Shown in pieces: positions 29,464 to 39,571 of a DNA stretch of 60,381 nucleotides. The notes beneath the pieces are model-generated. The model made no database searches and was not told the origin of the DNA. It was given only the letters and a program-made list of their open reading frames with translations. The stretch spans positions 1 to 60,381 of the forward strand of contig CAKZML010000273.1 in NCBI GenBank assembly GCA_937128475.1, in the 5' to 3' direction. This stretch comes from an uncultured Chromatiales bacterium (GTDB lineage Bacteria > Pseudomonadota > Gammaproteobacteria > Steroidobacterales > BM003). The position numbers were made by a program, and so were the translations under genes. How positions within the stretch are numbered: position 1 is the first letter of the stretch; each line of letters starts with the position of its first letter.

Positions 29464-29505
29464 GAACTTTAGCGCGTGCCACATGGTGTGGCACAGGGTC
29501 GGGCG

Positions 29506-30015
29506 TTATTCTTTATCGCCGCCGCACTTGCCCTCGGCTTTGTCGGCTTTTTCACCACCGCACTTGCCCTCACCGCATTTACCCTCGGCCTTGTCGGCTT
29601 TCATGGCTTCGCCGCACTTGCCTTCACCGCATTTGCCCTCGGCATGGGCGGCTTTTTTATGGTCACAATTTTCTTCATCGCACTTGTGCTTGCTGTGGCC
29701 GGCTTTCATGCCTTCACCGCACTTGCCTTCAGCATGGTGAGCTTTCATGGCTTCACCACACTTGCCCTCACCGCATTTACCCTCGGCTTGTTTGGCTTTC
29801 ATGGCTTCGCCACACTTGCCTTCACCGCATTTGCCTTCGGCTTCAGAGGCCTTTTCGCCTCCAGCACCCTCGGTGCCCGAGGCAACCATGTAGCCCGAAG
29901 ACAGGCCAGCCATCGCAAACGGGCCAGTATCGGCGTTGGCGGTGACGCTAAGGCCACCGGCCAGGGCGGCGCTGACTGCAATTGCAACAGGCTTCAACAA
30001 ATTCATCTTTCTCAT
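29506..30015 (-). CDS. Exported Cys-rich EGKCG-repeat protein, HvfA-type (putative RiPP metallophore precursor)
   Basis: 169 residues. A signal peptide (KPVAIAVSAALAGGLSVTANA, cleavage after about residue 28) is followed by FAMAGLSSGYMVA. This short LSSGYM segment recurs in HvfA-type peptides. From residue 60 to the end the protein is repeats: ten EGKCG motifs, most as EGKCGEGKCG pairs, with Cys at 63, 68, 81, 86, 99, 129, 134, 147, 152 and 164. A KHKC..ENCDHK insert adds Cys112 and Cys117. Spacers are Lys/His/Ala/Glu-rich. In known systems the EGKC cysteines are modified by an MNIO (DUF692) enzyme with a DUF2063 partner to make copper-binding peptides. Neither partner is in this window. GGAG lies 8 bases before the ATG, and the gene has its own terminator. 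Modification and metal binding are inferred. Confidence 0.8.
   Translation of the reverse strand: MRKMNLLKPVAIAVSAALAGGLSVTANADTGPFAMAGLSSGYMVASGTEGAGGEKASEAEGKCGEGKCGEAMKAKQAEGKCGEGKCGEAMKAHHAEGKCGEGMKAGHSKHKCDEENCDHKKAAHAEGKCGEGKCGEAMKADKAEGKCGEGKCGGEKADKAEGKCGGDKE
29521..29838 (-). repeat. Tandem coding repeats encoding EGKCG pairs
   Basis: The DNA encoding residues 60-165 is a run of imperfect repeats built on a unit of about 48-54 bases (EGKCG-EGKCG-EAMKA-xxA). Copies differ at synonymous sites and in the spacer. Such repeats can expand or contract by slippage or recombination, so copy number may vary between strains. Confidence 0.8.
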
Positions 30016-32316
<2,301 letters not shown>

Positions 32317-32320
<4 letters not shown>

Positions 32321-32607
32321 CCCCCGGCCACCGCCGGGATAATGAAGATCTCATCGCCGGTTTCTATCCGGGATTCCAGTCCCTGCCTGTCACGCACGTT
32401 TATTTCACCCAGGAACACATTCACGTGACGCCGCAGGTTTCCCTCGGGTCCAAGTATGCGTGCGCCTGCCAGGGGATGCTCACGGGCCAGTTCACCCAAG
32501 GCCTGCCTCACGGTTCCACCAGCCACCGTAATCCTCTCCTGGCCGCCCACAAACTCTCTCAGGGCCAGGGGGAGATGCACTGTCACCATGTTGGCAGGCT
32601 CGTTCAT
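32317..32607 (-). CDS. MoaD/ThiS-family sulfur carrier
   Basis: 96 residues with the ubiquitin-like fold of MoaD/ThiS: VTVHLPLALREFVGG, a central helix VRQALGELAREHP, NVFLGEINVRD, and the C-terminal IETGDEIFIIPAVAGG. The terminal Gly-Gly is the site of adenylation and thiocarboxylate formation. It is the last gene of the tup-mob-moe operon, overlapping yqeC by ATGA. Its partner could be molybdopterin synthase (no moaE is seen here) or another sulfur-transfer system. It is often found beside a BNR-repeat protein, as here. Confidence 0.85.
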
Positions 32608-33356
32608 CGCCAGATCACATCCACCAGGGGATTCGCATCCCGTTTCATACAGGCCAGTATCACCCGGTCAAATCGGCTGCTGCGCTCCAATGCCAGGTGG
32701 GCCGCCTCACGGGCCATGGCTTCCCTGGCCTCATCGTCCACCATATTGATAACCGGGATCACCGTGTATCCCTCACTGCCCTTTAGCAGCCCACGCTCAT
32801 CACTGAACAGGGTGGCCAGGTGTTGTGGAGAAAAGACATCTCCGGGCCGGGTTCCGCACAGGGCGTGTATCTGCTCCAGGCGCAGGGCAATGCGCTCGTC
32901 CAGGGGTTCACCCAGGGCGCGGGCGGAGGCCAGCATCAACACCGTGGTGGCCCCGTCGGGAATCACAGGCTCATCCTCCCTGGGGGATTTCAGCCAGCGC
33001 ATGCGCGCCCCATCGGCTTTCACAAATGTAGCGTCAAAACCGCCCATCTCATGCAGTTTCCTGACCAGGGAAATTGGCAGGCCACGCAAGCGGGCAGGTT
33101 TGTCACCGGTTCGTGCATAGGCAACACAACCGGGGCCCTCGCTGGCCAGCACCCGCTGTTCAAGCTCCGGAAGCTCGGACACGATTTCCAGGGCATTCAA
33201 TTCGGCCGGAAAATACGTGGTGTAGGAGGTGGCTGTGACCCCAACCCTGCCCGGGTGCTCACGGGCCAGTCGATACAAAGTGCTCTTCTTGCCCCCGGCA
33301 CCCACCGCACAGACGATACCCTCACGGGCATTAAACGCGTCCAGCAACGCACTCAA
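32604..33356 (-). CDS. YqeC-like molybdenum-cofactor-associated nucleotide-binding protein
   Basis: 250 residues resembling YqeC, a protein associated with selenium-dependent molybdenum hydroxylases. The P-loop-like CAVGAGGKKSTLYRLAREHPG is at about 16-36. FVKADGARMRWLKSPREDEPVIPDGATTVLML is the most conserved family block. FSPQHLATLF and INMVDDEA follow. The start is TTG, overlapping the upstream BNR gene stop. Its precise activity is unknown; it fits the surrounding cofactor genes. Confidence 0.82.
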   Translation of the reverse strand: MSALLDAFNAREGIVCAVGAGGKKSTLYRLAREHPGRVGVTATSYTTYFPAELNALEIVSELPELEQRVLASEGPGCVAYARTGDKPARLRGLPISLVRKLHEMGGFDATFVKADGARMRWLKSPREDEPVIPDGATTVLMLASARALGEPLDERIALRLEQIHALCGTRPGDVFSPQHLATLFSDERGLLKGSEGYTVIPVINMVDDEAREAMAREAAHLALERSSRFDRVILACMKRDANPLVDVIWR

Positions 33357-34459
33357 GAGTCACCGCCATGCTGAGTCAAATCCAGGGCCTTCACGCACAG
33401 CACCCTGGGCAGGTAACTGGCCAACAGCTCCCAGTTTCCAGCTCCATCGGGGCTGCCAAAAACATGACCGCTGGTGGTACCGAAATACACGCCGCAGTCC
33501 GGACGGCTGTCGGTACACATGGCCTGCCTGAGTACACTCACGTAGGCATGCTCCTGGGGCAATCCGCGACTGGCCGACTGCCAACTGCCGCCACCGTCAT
33601 CACTTCGGAACACCCGCAGCTTTCCGTCCACCGCGGCACGCATATGGGAACCGGACTCCGGCACCTGGAACACGGTGTCCGCACAAGATGGCGATACCGC
33701 CAGCGCATAACCAAAATCACTGGGCAGGCCGGCGGTAATTTCACGCCAGTTCAGGCCAAAGTCATCGCTGCGATACAGACCGTTGTAGCACTGGCGGTAC
33801 AACCGGGAAGGCTCGCTGGGCGCCTGGACCACCCGGTGCACGTTATGCCCCAACTCGGGAAACTCTCCGGGCAGATTCTCGGCACGCACGCCACGGTTGG
33901 CAGGCTCCCAACTCTGGCCGCCGTCCTCGCTACGGAATACTCCACCGGCGGACACCGATGCCACCATGCGCCGGGTATCATCCGGATCGATACGAATCGA
34001 ATGCACAGAAAAACCACCCCGGGCCGGTTCCCAGCGATTGCGGGTGGGATGGTTGTTCAACCCTTTCACCGGCTCCCAGGTATTCCCTGCATCAGGACTA
34101 TAGAACAACCCTGCCGGGTCTATGCCGGCATAGACGCCATGACCCTGGGGCATGGTTGCAAGAAACCAGATGGCCTTCAGGCTGGGAGAAAAACTGCCGG
34201 GCTTGTGGTGAGGGGTATTCTCCAGCGACTGCCAGTTATGCCCCTGGTCGTGACTTGCATAGATGTGAGCGCCCCAGATCGGATGATTGGTCGATACCAG
34301 CAGATGAGCCGAATGCTCCGGGGACTGCACGATATGCATGATCTCATTGCCAGCCATGAATGGACCGCTAAGCTGCCAGTTACCGCGGACCGGGTCCGAC
34401 TCGAGTCGGAACAGGCCTTTCCGGGTTCCCACCAGCAGAGTCACGGCCGATTCGCTCAT
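33353..34459 (-). CDS. BNR/YVTN-type beta-propeller protein (sialidase-like repeats)
   Basis: 368 residues starting VTLLVGTRKGLFRLES. Several Asp-box-like repeats are seen: SHDQGHNWQSLE, SPDAGNTWEPVKG, SEDGGQSWEPANRG, SDDFGLNWREI, SDDGGGSWQSASRG. This pattern means a beta-propeller. No signal peptide is present and no sialidase active-site set is evident, so a sialidase function is not supported. The gene sits between moaB and yqeC with overlaps on both sides, implying a role tied to molybdenum or tungsten cofactor metabolism; that role is unknown. Confidence 0.8.
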   Translation of the reverse strand: MSESAVTLLVGTRKGLFRLESDPVRGNWQLSGPFMAGNEIMHIVQSPEHSAHLLVSTNHPIWGAHIYASHDQGHNWQSLENTPHHKPGSFSPSLKAIWFLATMPQGHGVYAGIDPAGLFYSPDAGNTWEPVKGLNNHPTRNRWEPARGGFSVHSIRIDPDDTRRMVASVSAGGVFRSEDGGQSWEPANRGVRAENLPGEFPELGHNVHRVVQAPSEPSRLYRQCYNGLYRSDDFGLNWREITAGLPSDFGYALAVSPSCADTVFQVPESGSHMRAAVDGKLRVFRSDDGGGSWQSASRGLPQEHAYVSVLRQAMCTDSRPDCGVYFGTTSGHVFGSPDGAGNWELLASYLPRVLCVKALDLTQHGGDS

Positions 34460-34992
34460 TAGCGCTCCAGCAACCTGGGCATCAACTCCACCAGGTTGCA
34501 GGGCCGGGTGCGGTAATCCAGCTGGGCGTTAATCAATTCATCCCAGGCCGTGGCGCAGGCTCCGGTGGAACCGGGCACACAAAAAATGTAGGTCCCGTTG
34601 GCCACCCCGCCCAGGGCCCGGGACTGGATGGTGGAGGTGCGAATTTGCTGCAGGGAAATTGATCTGAATACCTCGCCGAAACCATCGATCTGTTTATCAA
34701 GCAAGGGCTGAACCGCCTCCGGCGTACCGTCCCTGCCAGTCACGCCGGTGCCACCGGTTGTGATCACCACCTGGGTATCCGGGTCGGCAATCCAGCGTGA
34801 GACAATGGCCCGTATTGCGTACACATCATCCGGGACAATTGCCTTCTCGGCGCAGCGATGGCCGGCTGAGGTCAATCGCTCCACCAACAGTTTCCCCGAC
34901 TTGTCGGTGCTCTCATCCCGGCTATCCGAAACGGTGAGTACGGCAATATTCAGCGGTACAAAATCACGTGCATTTCCATCGCTATGCGCCAT
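34459..34992 (-). CDS. moaB: Molybdenum cofactor biosynthesis protein B
   Basis: 177 residues of the MoaB/MogA family, which binds or adenylylates molybdopterin before metal insertion. NIAVLTVSDSRDESTDKSG near 14, VITTGGTGVTGRDGTPEAV near 79 and IFCVPGSTGACATAWDELI near 140 are the family motifs. Length matches MoaB. It is separated from moeA by 27 bases and its TAA shares one base with the next ATG (TAATG). MoaB and MoeA together insert the metal. Confidence 0.93.
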   Translation of the reverse strand: MAHSDGNARDFVPLNIAVLTVSDSRDESTDKSGKLLVERLTSAGHRCAEKAIVPDDVYAIRAIVSRWIADPDTQVVITTGGTGVTGRDGTPEAVQPLLDKQIDGFGEVFRSISLQQIRTSTIQSRALGGVANGTYIFCVPGSTGACATAWDELINAQLDYRTRPCNLVELMPRLLER

Positions 34993-35019
34993 GGGTTCTC
35001 CTTGGGGTAATAAGCTGGC

Positions 35020-36294
35020 TCAGACCAGTCCGCGGAACGGCTGTACCTTCACCATGTCTCCCGGCTCAACCGCGCCGCGATCCTCTTCCAAAACAATAAA
35101 ACAATTTGCTGCGGCCATGGAACTCAACACCCCGGCGCCCTGGTGGCGGGTGCCGGTAACCTGGTAATCCCCCTGGGCGTCACGCTGCAAAACCCCCCGC
35201 TGGAATTCCCGGCGGCCGGGCTTCTTTTTCAGTCGATGAGTCACCCGCGCGTCGAGCATTATTACCGGGTCCTCGACCCGGGCTCCGGTCATGGCCAGCA
35301 GGGCCGGCTGCACCAGTTGGTAAAACGTGGACATCACCGACACGGGATTGCCCGGCAAACCAAAAAAGCAGGCCCGACCAATGCGACCAAAGGTAAACGG
35401 GCGACCCGGTTTCATGGCCACCTTCCAGAAATTCACCTGACCGACTTTCTCAAGTATCTGGGTAACAAAGTCCGCTTCGCCCACCGAAACGCCGCCGGTG
35501 GTCACGATGGCATCCGCCTGTTGGGATGCCTTCATCAGCACCGACTCCAGTACATCCGGGTCATCGGGCACTACGCCCAGGTCCATGACGTCCATTCCCA
35601 ACCGGGTCAGCACGCCGTAAAGAGTGTAACGATTACTGTCGTAAATCTGGCCTTCCTTGAGTGTCTCACCGATTCCGACAAGCTCATCCCCGGTAGAGAA
35701 AAATGCCACCCTGGGTCGGCGCAGCACCGACACGCGGCCAACCCCCAACGAGGCCAGCACACCCAGCATGGCTGGATGAATCACGATTCCTGCCCGGGCG
35801 CCCACCGCCCCCGCCGCAACGTCCTCACCCGCCGGGCGAACGTGCTGGCCGGCGCGATGCCGGTCATCAATTACGACGCCGTCATCCACCCGTTCAACAT
35901 GTTCCTGCATGACCACCGTATCGGTGCCCGCGGGCATGACTGCCCCGGTCATGATGCGGGCGCACTGGCCGGCCTCGACCCGGGCCTGCAAGGGCCTGCC
36001 CGCCCAGGCGGTGCCCACCAGTTGCAAGGTGCATTTACCTGCCTTGGGTAAATCCGAACCTGCCAGGGCGTAACCATCCATCGCCGAATTGGTATGCGCC
36101 GGGACATCCACGGCAGAGATCACATCCTCCGCCAACACCCTACCAAGAGCCTCCCGGATATCCAGAACCTCAACCTCGCTGACCGGCTCCACCACGGCCA
36201 GCACTTGCTCAAGCGCCTGGTGCAGGGGCATGGCGGTGTCGGCATGACTATCCGTGCAACAATCCCCAGGGGCCATAGGCTCTCCGTGACTCAT
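35020..36294 (-). CDS. moeA: Molybdopterin molybdenumtransferase MoeA
   Basis: 424 residues. Inserts molybdate (or tungstate) into adenylated molybdopterin. N-terminal LGRVLAEDVISAVDVPAHTNSAMDG-type block (about 45-70), ARIMTGAVMPAGTDTVVMQE near 107, FFSTGDELV near 195, VTTGGVSVGEADFV near 260, and FFGLPGNPVSVMSTFYQLV near 315. The start overlaps the mobA stop as ATGA. No PBP-like domain is fused to it; a related domain is found in the regulator at 41216. Confidence 0.95.
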   Translation of the reverse strand: MSHGEPMAPGDCCTDSHADTAMPLHQALEQVLAVVEPVSEVEVLDIREALGRVLAEDVISAVDVPAHTNSAMDGYALAGSDLPKAGKCTLQLVGTAWAGRPLQARVEAGQCARIMTGAVMPAGTDTVVMQEHVERVDDGVVIDDRHRAGQHVRPAGEDVAAGAVGARAGIVIHPAMLGVLASLGVGRVSVLRRPRVAFFSTGDELVGIGETLKEGQIYDSNRYTLYGVLTRLGMDVMDLGVVPDDPDVLESVLMKASQQADAIVTTGGVSVGEADFVTQILEKVGQVNFWKVAMKPGRPFTFGRIGRACFFGLPGNPVSVMSTFYQLVQPALLAMTGARVEDPVIMLDARVTHRLKKKPGRREFQRGVLQRDAQGDYQVTGTRHQGAGVLSSMAAANCFIVLEEDRGAVEPGDMVKVQPFRGLV

Positions 36295-36896
36295 TCTTTT
36301 ACTCCACCTTGTGCTGCCAGCCTGGCTTCCAGTTGCTCACGGTCAGCCGGTTCATTGATGTTCAAAAACGTATCCTGGCAATCGCTGAAATCCACTTCCT
36401 GCATGGCATGCTGCCGGTACCATCGATCTATCTTGCGGTCGCCGGCGTCCAGGTAGGCCTGGAGACTTTCAAGCAGGTTACAGCGAATCATCGCAAACAC
36501 CGGTTGCAGCCGTTGCCCATCGTGGGCGACAGCAATCTCGGCGCCCTGTTCACAAGCCTGCAACATACGCTGGGCCAGTAGCGGTGAAACCAGCGGCGAA
36601 TCACATGGCGCGGTCAACAACCAATCGCCCCGCGCTGCCTGCATGCCACTGGCCATGCCGGCCAGGGGTCCCTGGAAGTCTCCGCTGCGATCCGCCACCA
36701 CTGGATACCCCATGGCGCCGTATACATCCTGGTTGCGGTTGGCATTAATGATCAACTCATCAACCTGTTCCCGGAGACAATCAATCACCCAGGCAACCAT
36801 GGGCTTTCCGGCAAGCTCCACCAGGCCCTTGTCCGATCCGCCCATACGCAGGGCACGGCCACCCGCCAGTACCAGGCCGGTAATCTGACCATTCAT
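36291..36896 (-). CDS. mobA: Molybdenum cofactor guanylyltransferase
   Basis: 201 residues. Adds GMP to Mo- or W-molybdopterin to make the guanine dinucleotide form used by DMSO-reductase-family enzymes such as both formate dehydrogenases here. LVLAGGRALRMGGSDKGLVELAGKPM at the start is the nucleotide-binding signature. Also present are VVADRSGDFQGPLAGM and LLTAPCDSPLVSPLLAQRM. I start it at the ATG at 36896. The longer frame would run into tupA and adds non-family residues. It follows tupA by 43 bases. Confidence 0.92.
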   Translation of the reverse strand: MNGQITGLVLAGGRALRMGGSDKGLVELAGKPMVAWVIDCLREQVDELIINANRNQDVYGAMGYPVVADRSGDFQGPLAGMASGMQAARGDWLLTAPCDSPLVSPLLAQRMLQACEQGAEIAVAHDGQRLQPVFAMIRCNLLESLQAYLDAGDRKIDRWYRQHAMQEVDFSDCQDTFLNINEPADREQLEARLAAQGGVKE

Positions 36897-36939
36897 CGAT
36901 TTGCTTGTCGTGTCCTGGCTTCCGGGCAAGATATTCTCC

Positions 36940-37770
36940 TTAGTGATCAACCATAGCATCAGGAAAAAACACCGGCGCCCCGTCAATAGCATAAGCGGCA
37001 ATCAGCGCCTGCCCTCGAGTCGATACCAACCAATCAATAAAGGCCTGCCCGAGGCTCGCCCGAACATGGGGAAAGCGCTCCGGGTTGACCAGTATTACCC
37101 CGTAGGGATTGAACAGTCGGGGGTCACCTTCAAGCACGATCTTCAGTTCGCCCTTGTTGCCAAAACTTGCCCAGGTCGCACGGTCGCTCAGCGCATAGGC
37201 GCCCATGGCGACGGCGGTATTCAAGGTGGCGCCCATGCCGGAACCGGTCTCCCTGTACCAGGCGCCGCTGTCCACCACCGGGTCCACCCCGGCCTCGGCC
37301 CAGAGACTGAGTTCCTTCTTGTGGGTACCGCTGTCATCTCCGCGGGATGCAAACAACGATTCCGAGCGAGCGATTGCCTGCAGCGCCTGCAACATATCCG
37401 CCTGACCGATCACCGAGGCTGGATCAGCGGCCGGCCCGACCAGCACGAAATCATTGTGCATTACCGGATAGCGACGCACTCCCAGTCCTTGTGCAACAAA
37501 CGCATCTTCCGACGGTCGATGGTGCACCAGCAAAACATCCGCATCGCCGCTGCTTGCAAGACGAATCGCCTGTCCGGTTCCCACCGCAACAACCCGGACC
37601 TGGATGCCGGAGTCTCGGGTGAATTCTGGCAGGATGTAATCGAACAGCCCGGAATTCTCGGTAGAGGTGGTGGACGCCAGGACCAGGAAAGGTTGCTCCT
37701 CAGTGGCCGCGCAAAAATTTCCCAGTAATGCACCCGCAAGAGCCACGAATACAAACAAAAACTTTTTCAT
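36940..37770 (-). CDS. tupA: Tungstate ABC transporter substrate-binding protein
   Basis: 276 residues from ATG 37770, which has GAGAGG in front. A signal peptide (KKFLFVFVALAGALLGNFCAA) exports it to the periplasm. The oxyanion-binding signatures are of TupA type: LASTTSTENSGLFDYILPEF (TTTS-like motif) and VAVGTGQAIRLASSGDADVLLVH near 70. RYPVMHNDFVLVGP and RGDDSGTHKKELSLW follow. These point to tungstate rather than molybdate, though selectivity is inferred. Gene order is tupB-tupC-tupA. Confidence 0.9.
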   Translation of the reverse strand: MKKFLFVFVALAGALLGNFCAATEEQPFLVLASTTSTENSGLFDYILPEFTRDSGIQVRVVAVGTGQAIRLASSGDADVLLVHHRPSEDAFVAQGLGVRRYPVMHNDFVLVGPAADPASVIGQADMLQALQAIARSESLFASRGDDSGTHKKELSLWAEAGVDPVVDSGAWYRETGSGMGATLNTAVAMGAYALSDRATWASFGNKGELKIVLEGDPRLFNPYGVILVNPERFPHVRASLGQAFIDWLVSTRGQALIAAYAIDGAPVFFPDAMVDH

Positions 37771-37781
37771 ACTGACCTCTC

Positions 37782-38516
37782 TCATTCGAGTAATTCACCA
37801 CGTAAAAATCGTCTCGCCTCGTCGGTCTTCGGTTCGGCGAAAAATTCGCTTGCCGAGGTGTGTTCCAGCAATCCTCCGCGGTGCAGAAACAGGACTTCAT
37901 CCGCCAGTCGCCTGGCCTGCAAAATGTCATGGGTGGTCATGATGATCCGGGTGCCATCCGCGTCGGCGGCGCGAATCATTCCCTCTACCGCCGCGGTGGC
38001 GCCGGGATCGAGATTCGAGGTGGGTTCGTCCAGCAACAAAACCCGGGGACGCAGCACTCTTGCCCGGGCGATACTCAGTCGTTGTTGCTCACCACCTGAG
38101 AGGGTGCGTGCCGGATGATCCTCCAGCTCCGACAGTCCGGCTTCTTTGAGCGCAGTGTCGATACGGGAACTTCGTTGCTCCCGTGGCACACCCATGATGG
38201 CCAGGGTATGAGCAATGTTGTCGGCAACCGTGCGCCGAAGCAAAACCGTTCGCTGGAAAACCATAGCCAGTTCGCGGCCTGCCTGTGACGGCGTACGGCC
38301 TGCCCAGCTGACGCTGCCGGAGCCAGGCTGCAGCAATCCGTGGCAGACCCGCAGCAACAAGCTTTTCCCCGCGCCATTGGGGCCAAGTATGACCGTGCGG
38401 ACTCCATCCTCCAGGCGGAAATCAAGCTTGTTTAGCAAGGTCTTTCCACCGGCGTCATAGGAAAGATCCAGGACCTCCAGTGGCATCACCCGATTCGGTT
38501 CGATCGCCTTATCCAT
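37782..38516 (-). CDS. tupC: Tungstate ABC transporter ATP-binding protein
   Basis: 244 residues from ATG 38516; GTG/ATG codons at 38537/38534 would lengthen it by 7 or 6 residues. It has Walker A LGPNGAGKSLLLRVCHGL, the Q-loop VFQRTVLLRRTV, signature LSGGEQQRLSIARA, Walker B VLLLDEPTSNLDP and the switch His in MTTHDI. It energises tungstate uptake with TupB. It overlaps the tupB 3' end and precedes tupA by 11 bases. Confidence 0.92.
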   Translation of the reverse strand: MDKAIEPNRVMPLEVLDLSYDAGGKTLLNKLDFRLEDGVRTVILGPNGAGKSLLLRVCHGLLQPGSGSVSWAGRTPSQAGRELAMVFQRTVLLRRTVADNIAHTLAIMGVPREQRSSRIDTALKEAGLSELEDHPARTLSGGEQQRLSIARARVLRPRVLLLDEPTSNLDPGATAAVEGMIRAADADGTRIIMTTHDILQARRLADEVLFLHRGGLLEHTSASEFFAEPKTDEARRFLRGELLE

Positions 38517-39213
38517 AACGCTTGCTCGCTGCATCACCGATCAGCACTGCCGCGGCGTTCACGCTGGCCGCGAGAATAATCAGTACGATGCCAAGGGCCA
38601 GGGCCAGGTTCAGATTTCCCTTGCTGGTTTCCAGGGCGATGGTGGTGGTCATTACCCGGGTAACGTGATTGATGTTGCCGCCAACGATAATCACCGCACC
38701 GACCTCGGCGCTGGCCCGGCCGAATCCTGCCAGCAGCCCGGTGAGCAGTCGAAAGCGACCGTCCCATAACAAGGTGGTGATTCTCTGCAAGTGTCCCGCG
38801 CCCAGTGAACACAGGTATTCATCATATTCTTCGTGCAGGTCTGAAATAGTCTGCCGGGTCAGAGCGGCGATAATTGGCGTGATCAGGATGCTCTGGGCGA
38901 TAACCATGGCCGCGGGAGTAAAAAGAATCCCCAACTCACCCAGGGGTCCGGCGCGAGACAACAGCAGATAGACGACCAGGCCAACCACTACCGGTGGCAG
39001 GCCCATCGCGGCATTCAGCAAAATTACCGCTCCCCGGCGACCCGGAAATTTCACCAGTGCAACCGCAGCACCCAGTGGCAGCCCCACCAGCGCAGCAATC
39101 AGCACGGCGGAAAGACTGACCTTCAGGGACAGGGCAACAATTTCCACCAGGTCCGGATCCAGCCTGACGACCAGTTCTACGGCTGTGGCCACAGCGGAAA
39201 AAACCTCACTCAT
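38509..39213 (-). CDS. tupB: Tungstate ABC transporter permease
   Basis: 234 residues with about five membrane helices. The segment SLKVSLSAVLIAALVGLPLGAAVAL resembles the permease start, AAMGLPPVVVGLVVYLLLSRAG the mid-region. The EAA-type coupling loop is EYDEYLCSLGAGHLQRI, followed by GFGRASAEVGAVIIVGGN, close to the TupB/WtpB pattern. GGAGG lies 12 bases before the ATG. It is the first gene of the nine-gene minus-strand operon that ends at 32317. Confidence 0.9.
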   Translation of the reverse strand: MSEVFSAVATAVELVVRLDPDLVEIVALSLKVSLSAVLIAALVGLPLGAAVALVKFPGRRGAVILLNAAMGLPPVVVGLVVYLLLSRAGPLGELGILFTPAAMVIAQSILITPIIAALTRQTISDLHEEYDEYLCSLGAGHLQRITTLLWDGRFRLLTGLLAGFGRASAEVGAVIIVGGNINHVTRVMTTTIALETSKGNLNLALALGIVLIILAASVNAAAVLIGDAASKRYG

Positions 39214-39571
39214 TGACTCGCCGCCTCCCCAGCGACATGTGCTCTAGTTTTACGAGCCGATTCGACAGACCTGCATACCTGCAAGTTGAGTGCCACTGCG
39301 GAGTATTGGGCTTTTTTCGAGGCCCTTCTACCCCGCTTTCCAATTCGCACCCCAAGTTTAGGGAAAAAACGGGTCAAATTGACGATATCCGAAGGTCTTA
39401 TTGCGTCATCTTGTCCCAAAGAGTAGTTTCATGGGACATATCGGACTGTCGAACAACCATACGCGGGCCCGGCTCGAACCCAGGCTCCAGCGATAATAAT
39501 GGGCAATCTGGCTGAGAAGATTGGATGCATATCCTGTTTTCCCGCCAGGACTGCCGACTAAGCAGGGTGAG
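39214..39571. other. 358-base divergent region between tupB and the sigma-54 activator
   Basis: It must hold the promoters of the tup-mob operon (minus) and the activator gene (plus). The clearest element is the inverted repeat at 39412-39438. A tRNA-T-arm-like patch lies at 39468-39484 without the rest of a tRNA. No credible gene is seen; the short minus-strand frame 39210-39419 is discounted. Confidence 0.6.
39412..39438. promoter_or_regulatory. Inverted repeat operator candidate, TGTCCCA-N13-TGGGACA
   Basis: Two perfectly complementary 7-base arms, 39412-39418 and 39432-39438, lie 134-160 bases before the activator ATG. The TGTCSC/GGGACA half-site also occurs upstream of the formate dehydrogenase operons. 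The site suggests that the activator binds its own promoter region. The half-site is short and occurs elsewhere by chance. Confidence 0.5.

Noticed and set aside
33353..34459. Annotation as a true sialidase
   Set aside because: Asp-box-like repeats alone only show a beta-propeller; the arginine triad and export signal of sialidases were not found.
36897..37001. N-terminal extension of mobA
   Set aside because: It would overlap the tupA 3' end and adds residues unlike the family; LVLAGG should be near the start.
39210..39419. 69-residue minus-strand frame whose stop overlaps the tupB start
   Set aside because: No family likeness, and tupB already has its own GGAGG site; it overlaps the inverted repeat region.
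39468..39484. tRNA T-arm-like patch (CCCGGCTCGAACCCAGG; GGTTCGAGCC on the minus strand)
   Set aside because: The rest of a cloverleaf (acceptor pairs, D-arm, anticodon arm) could not be formed from the flanking bases.
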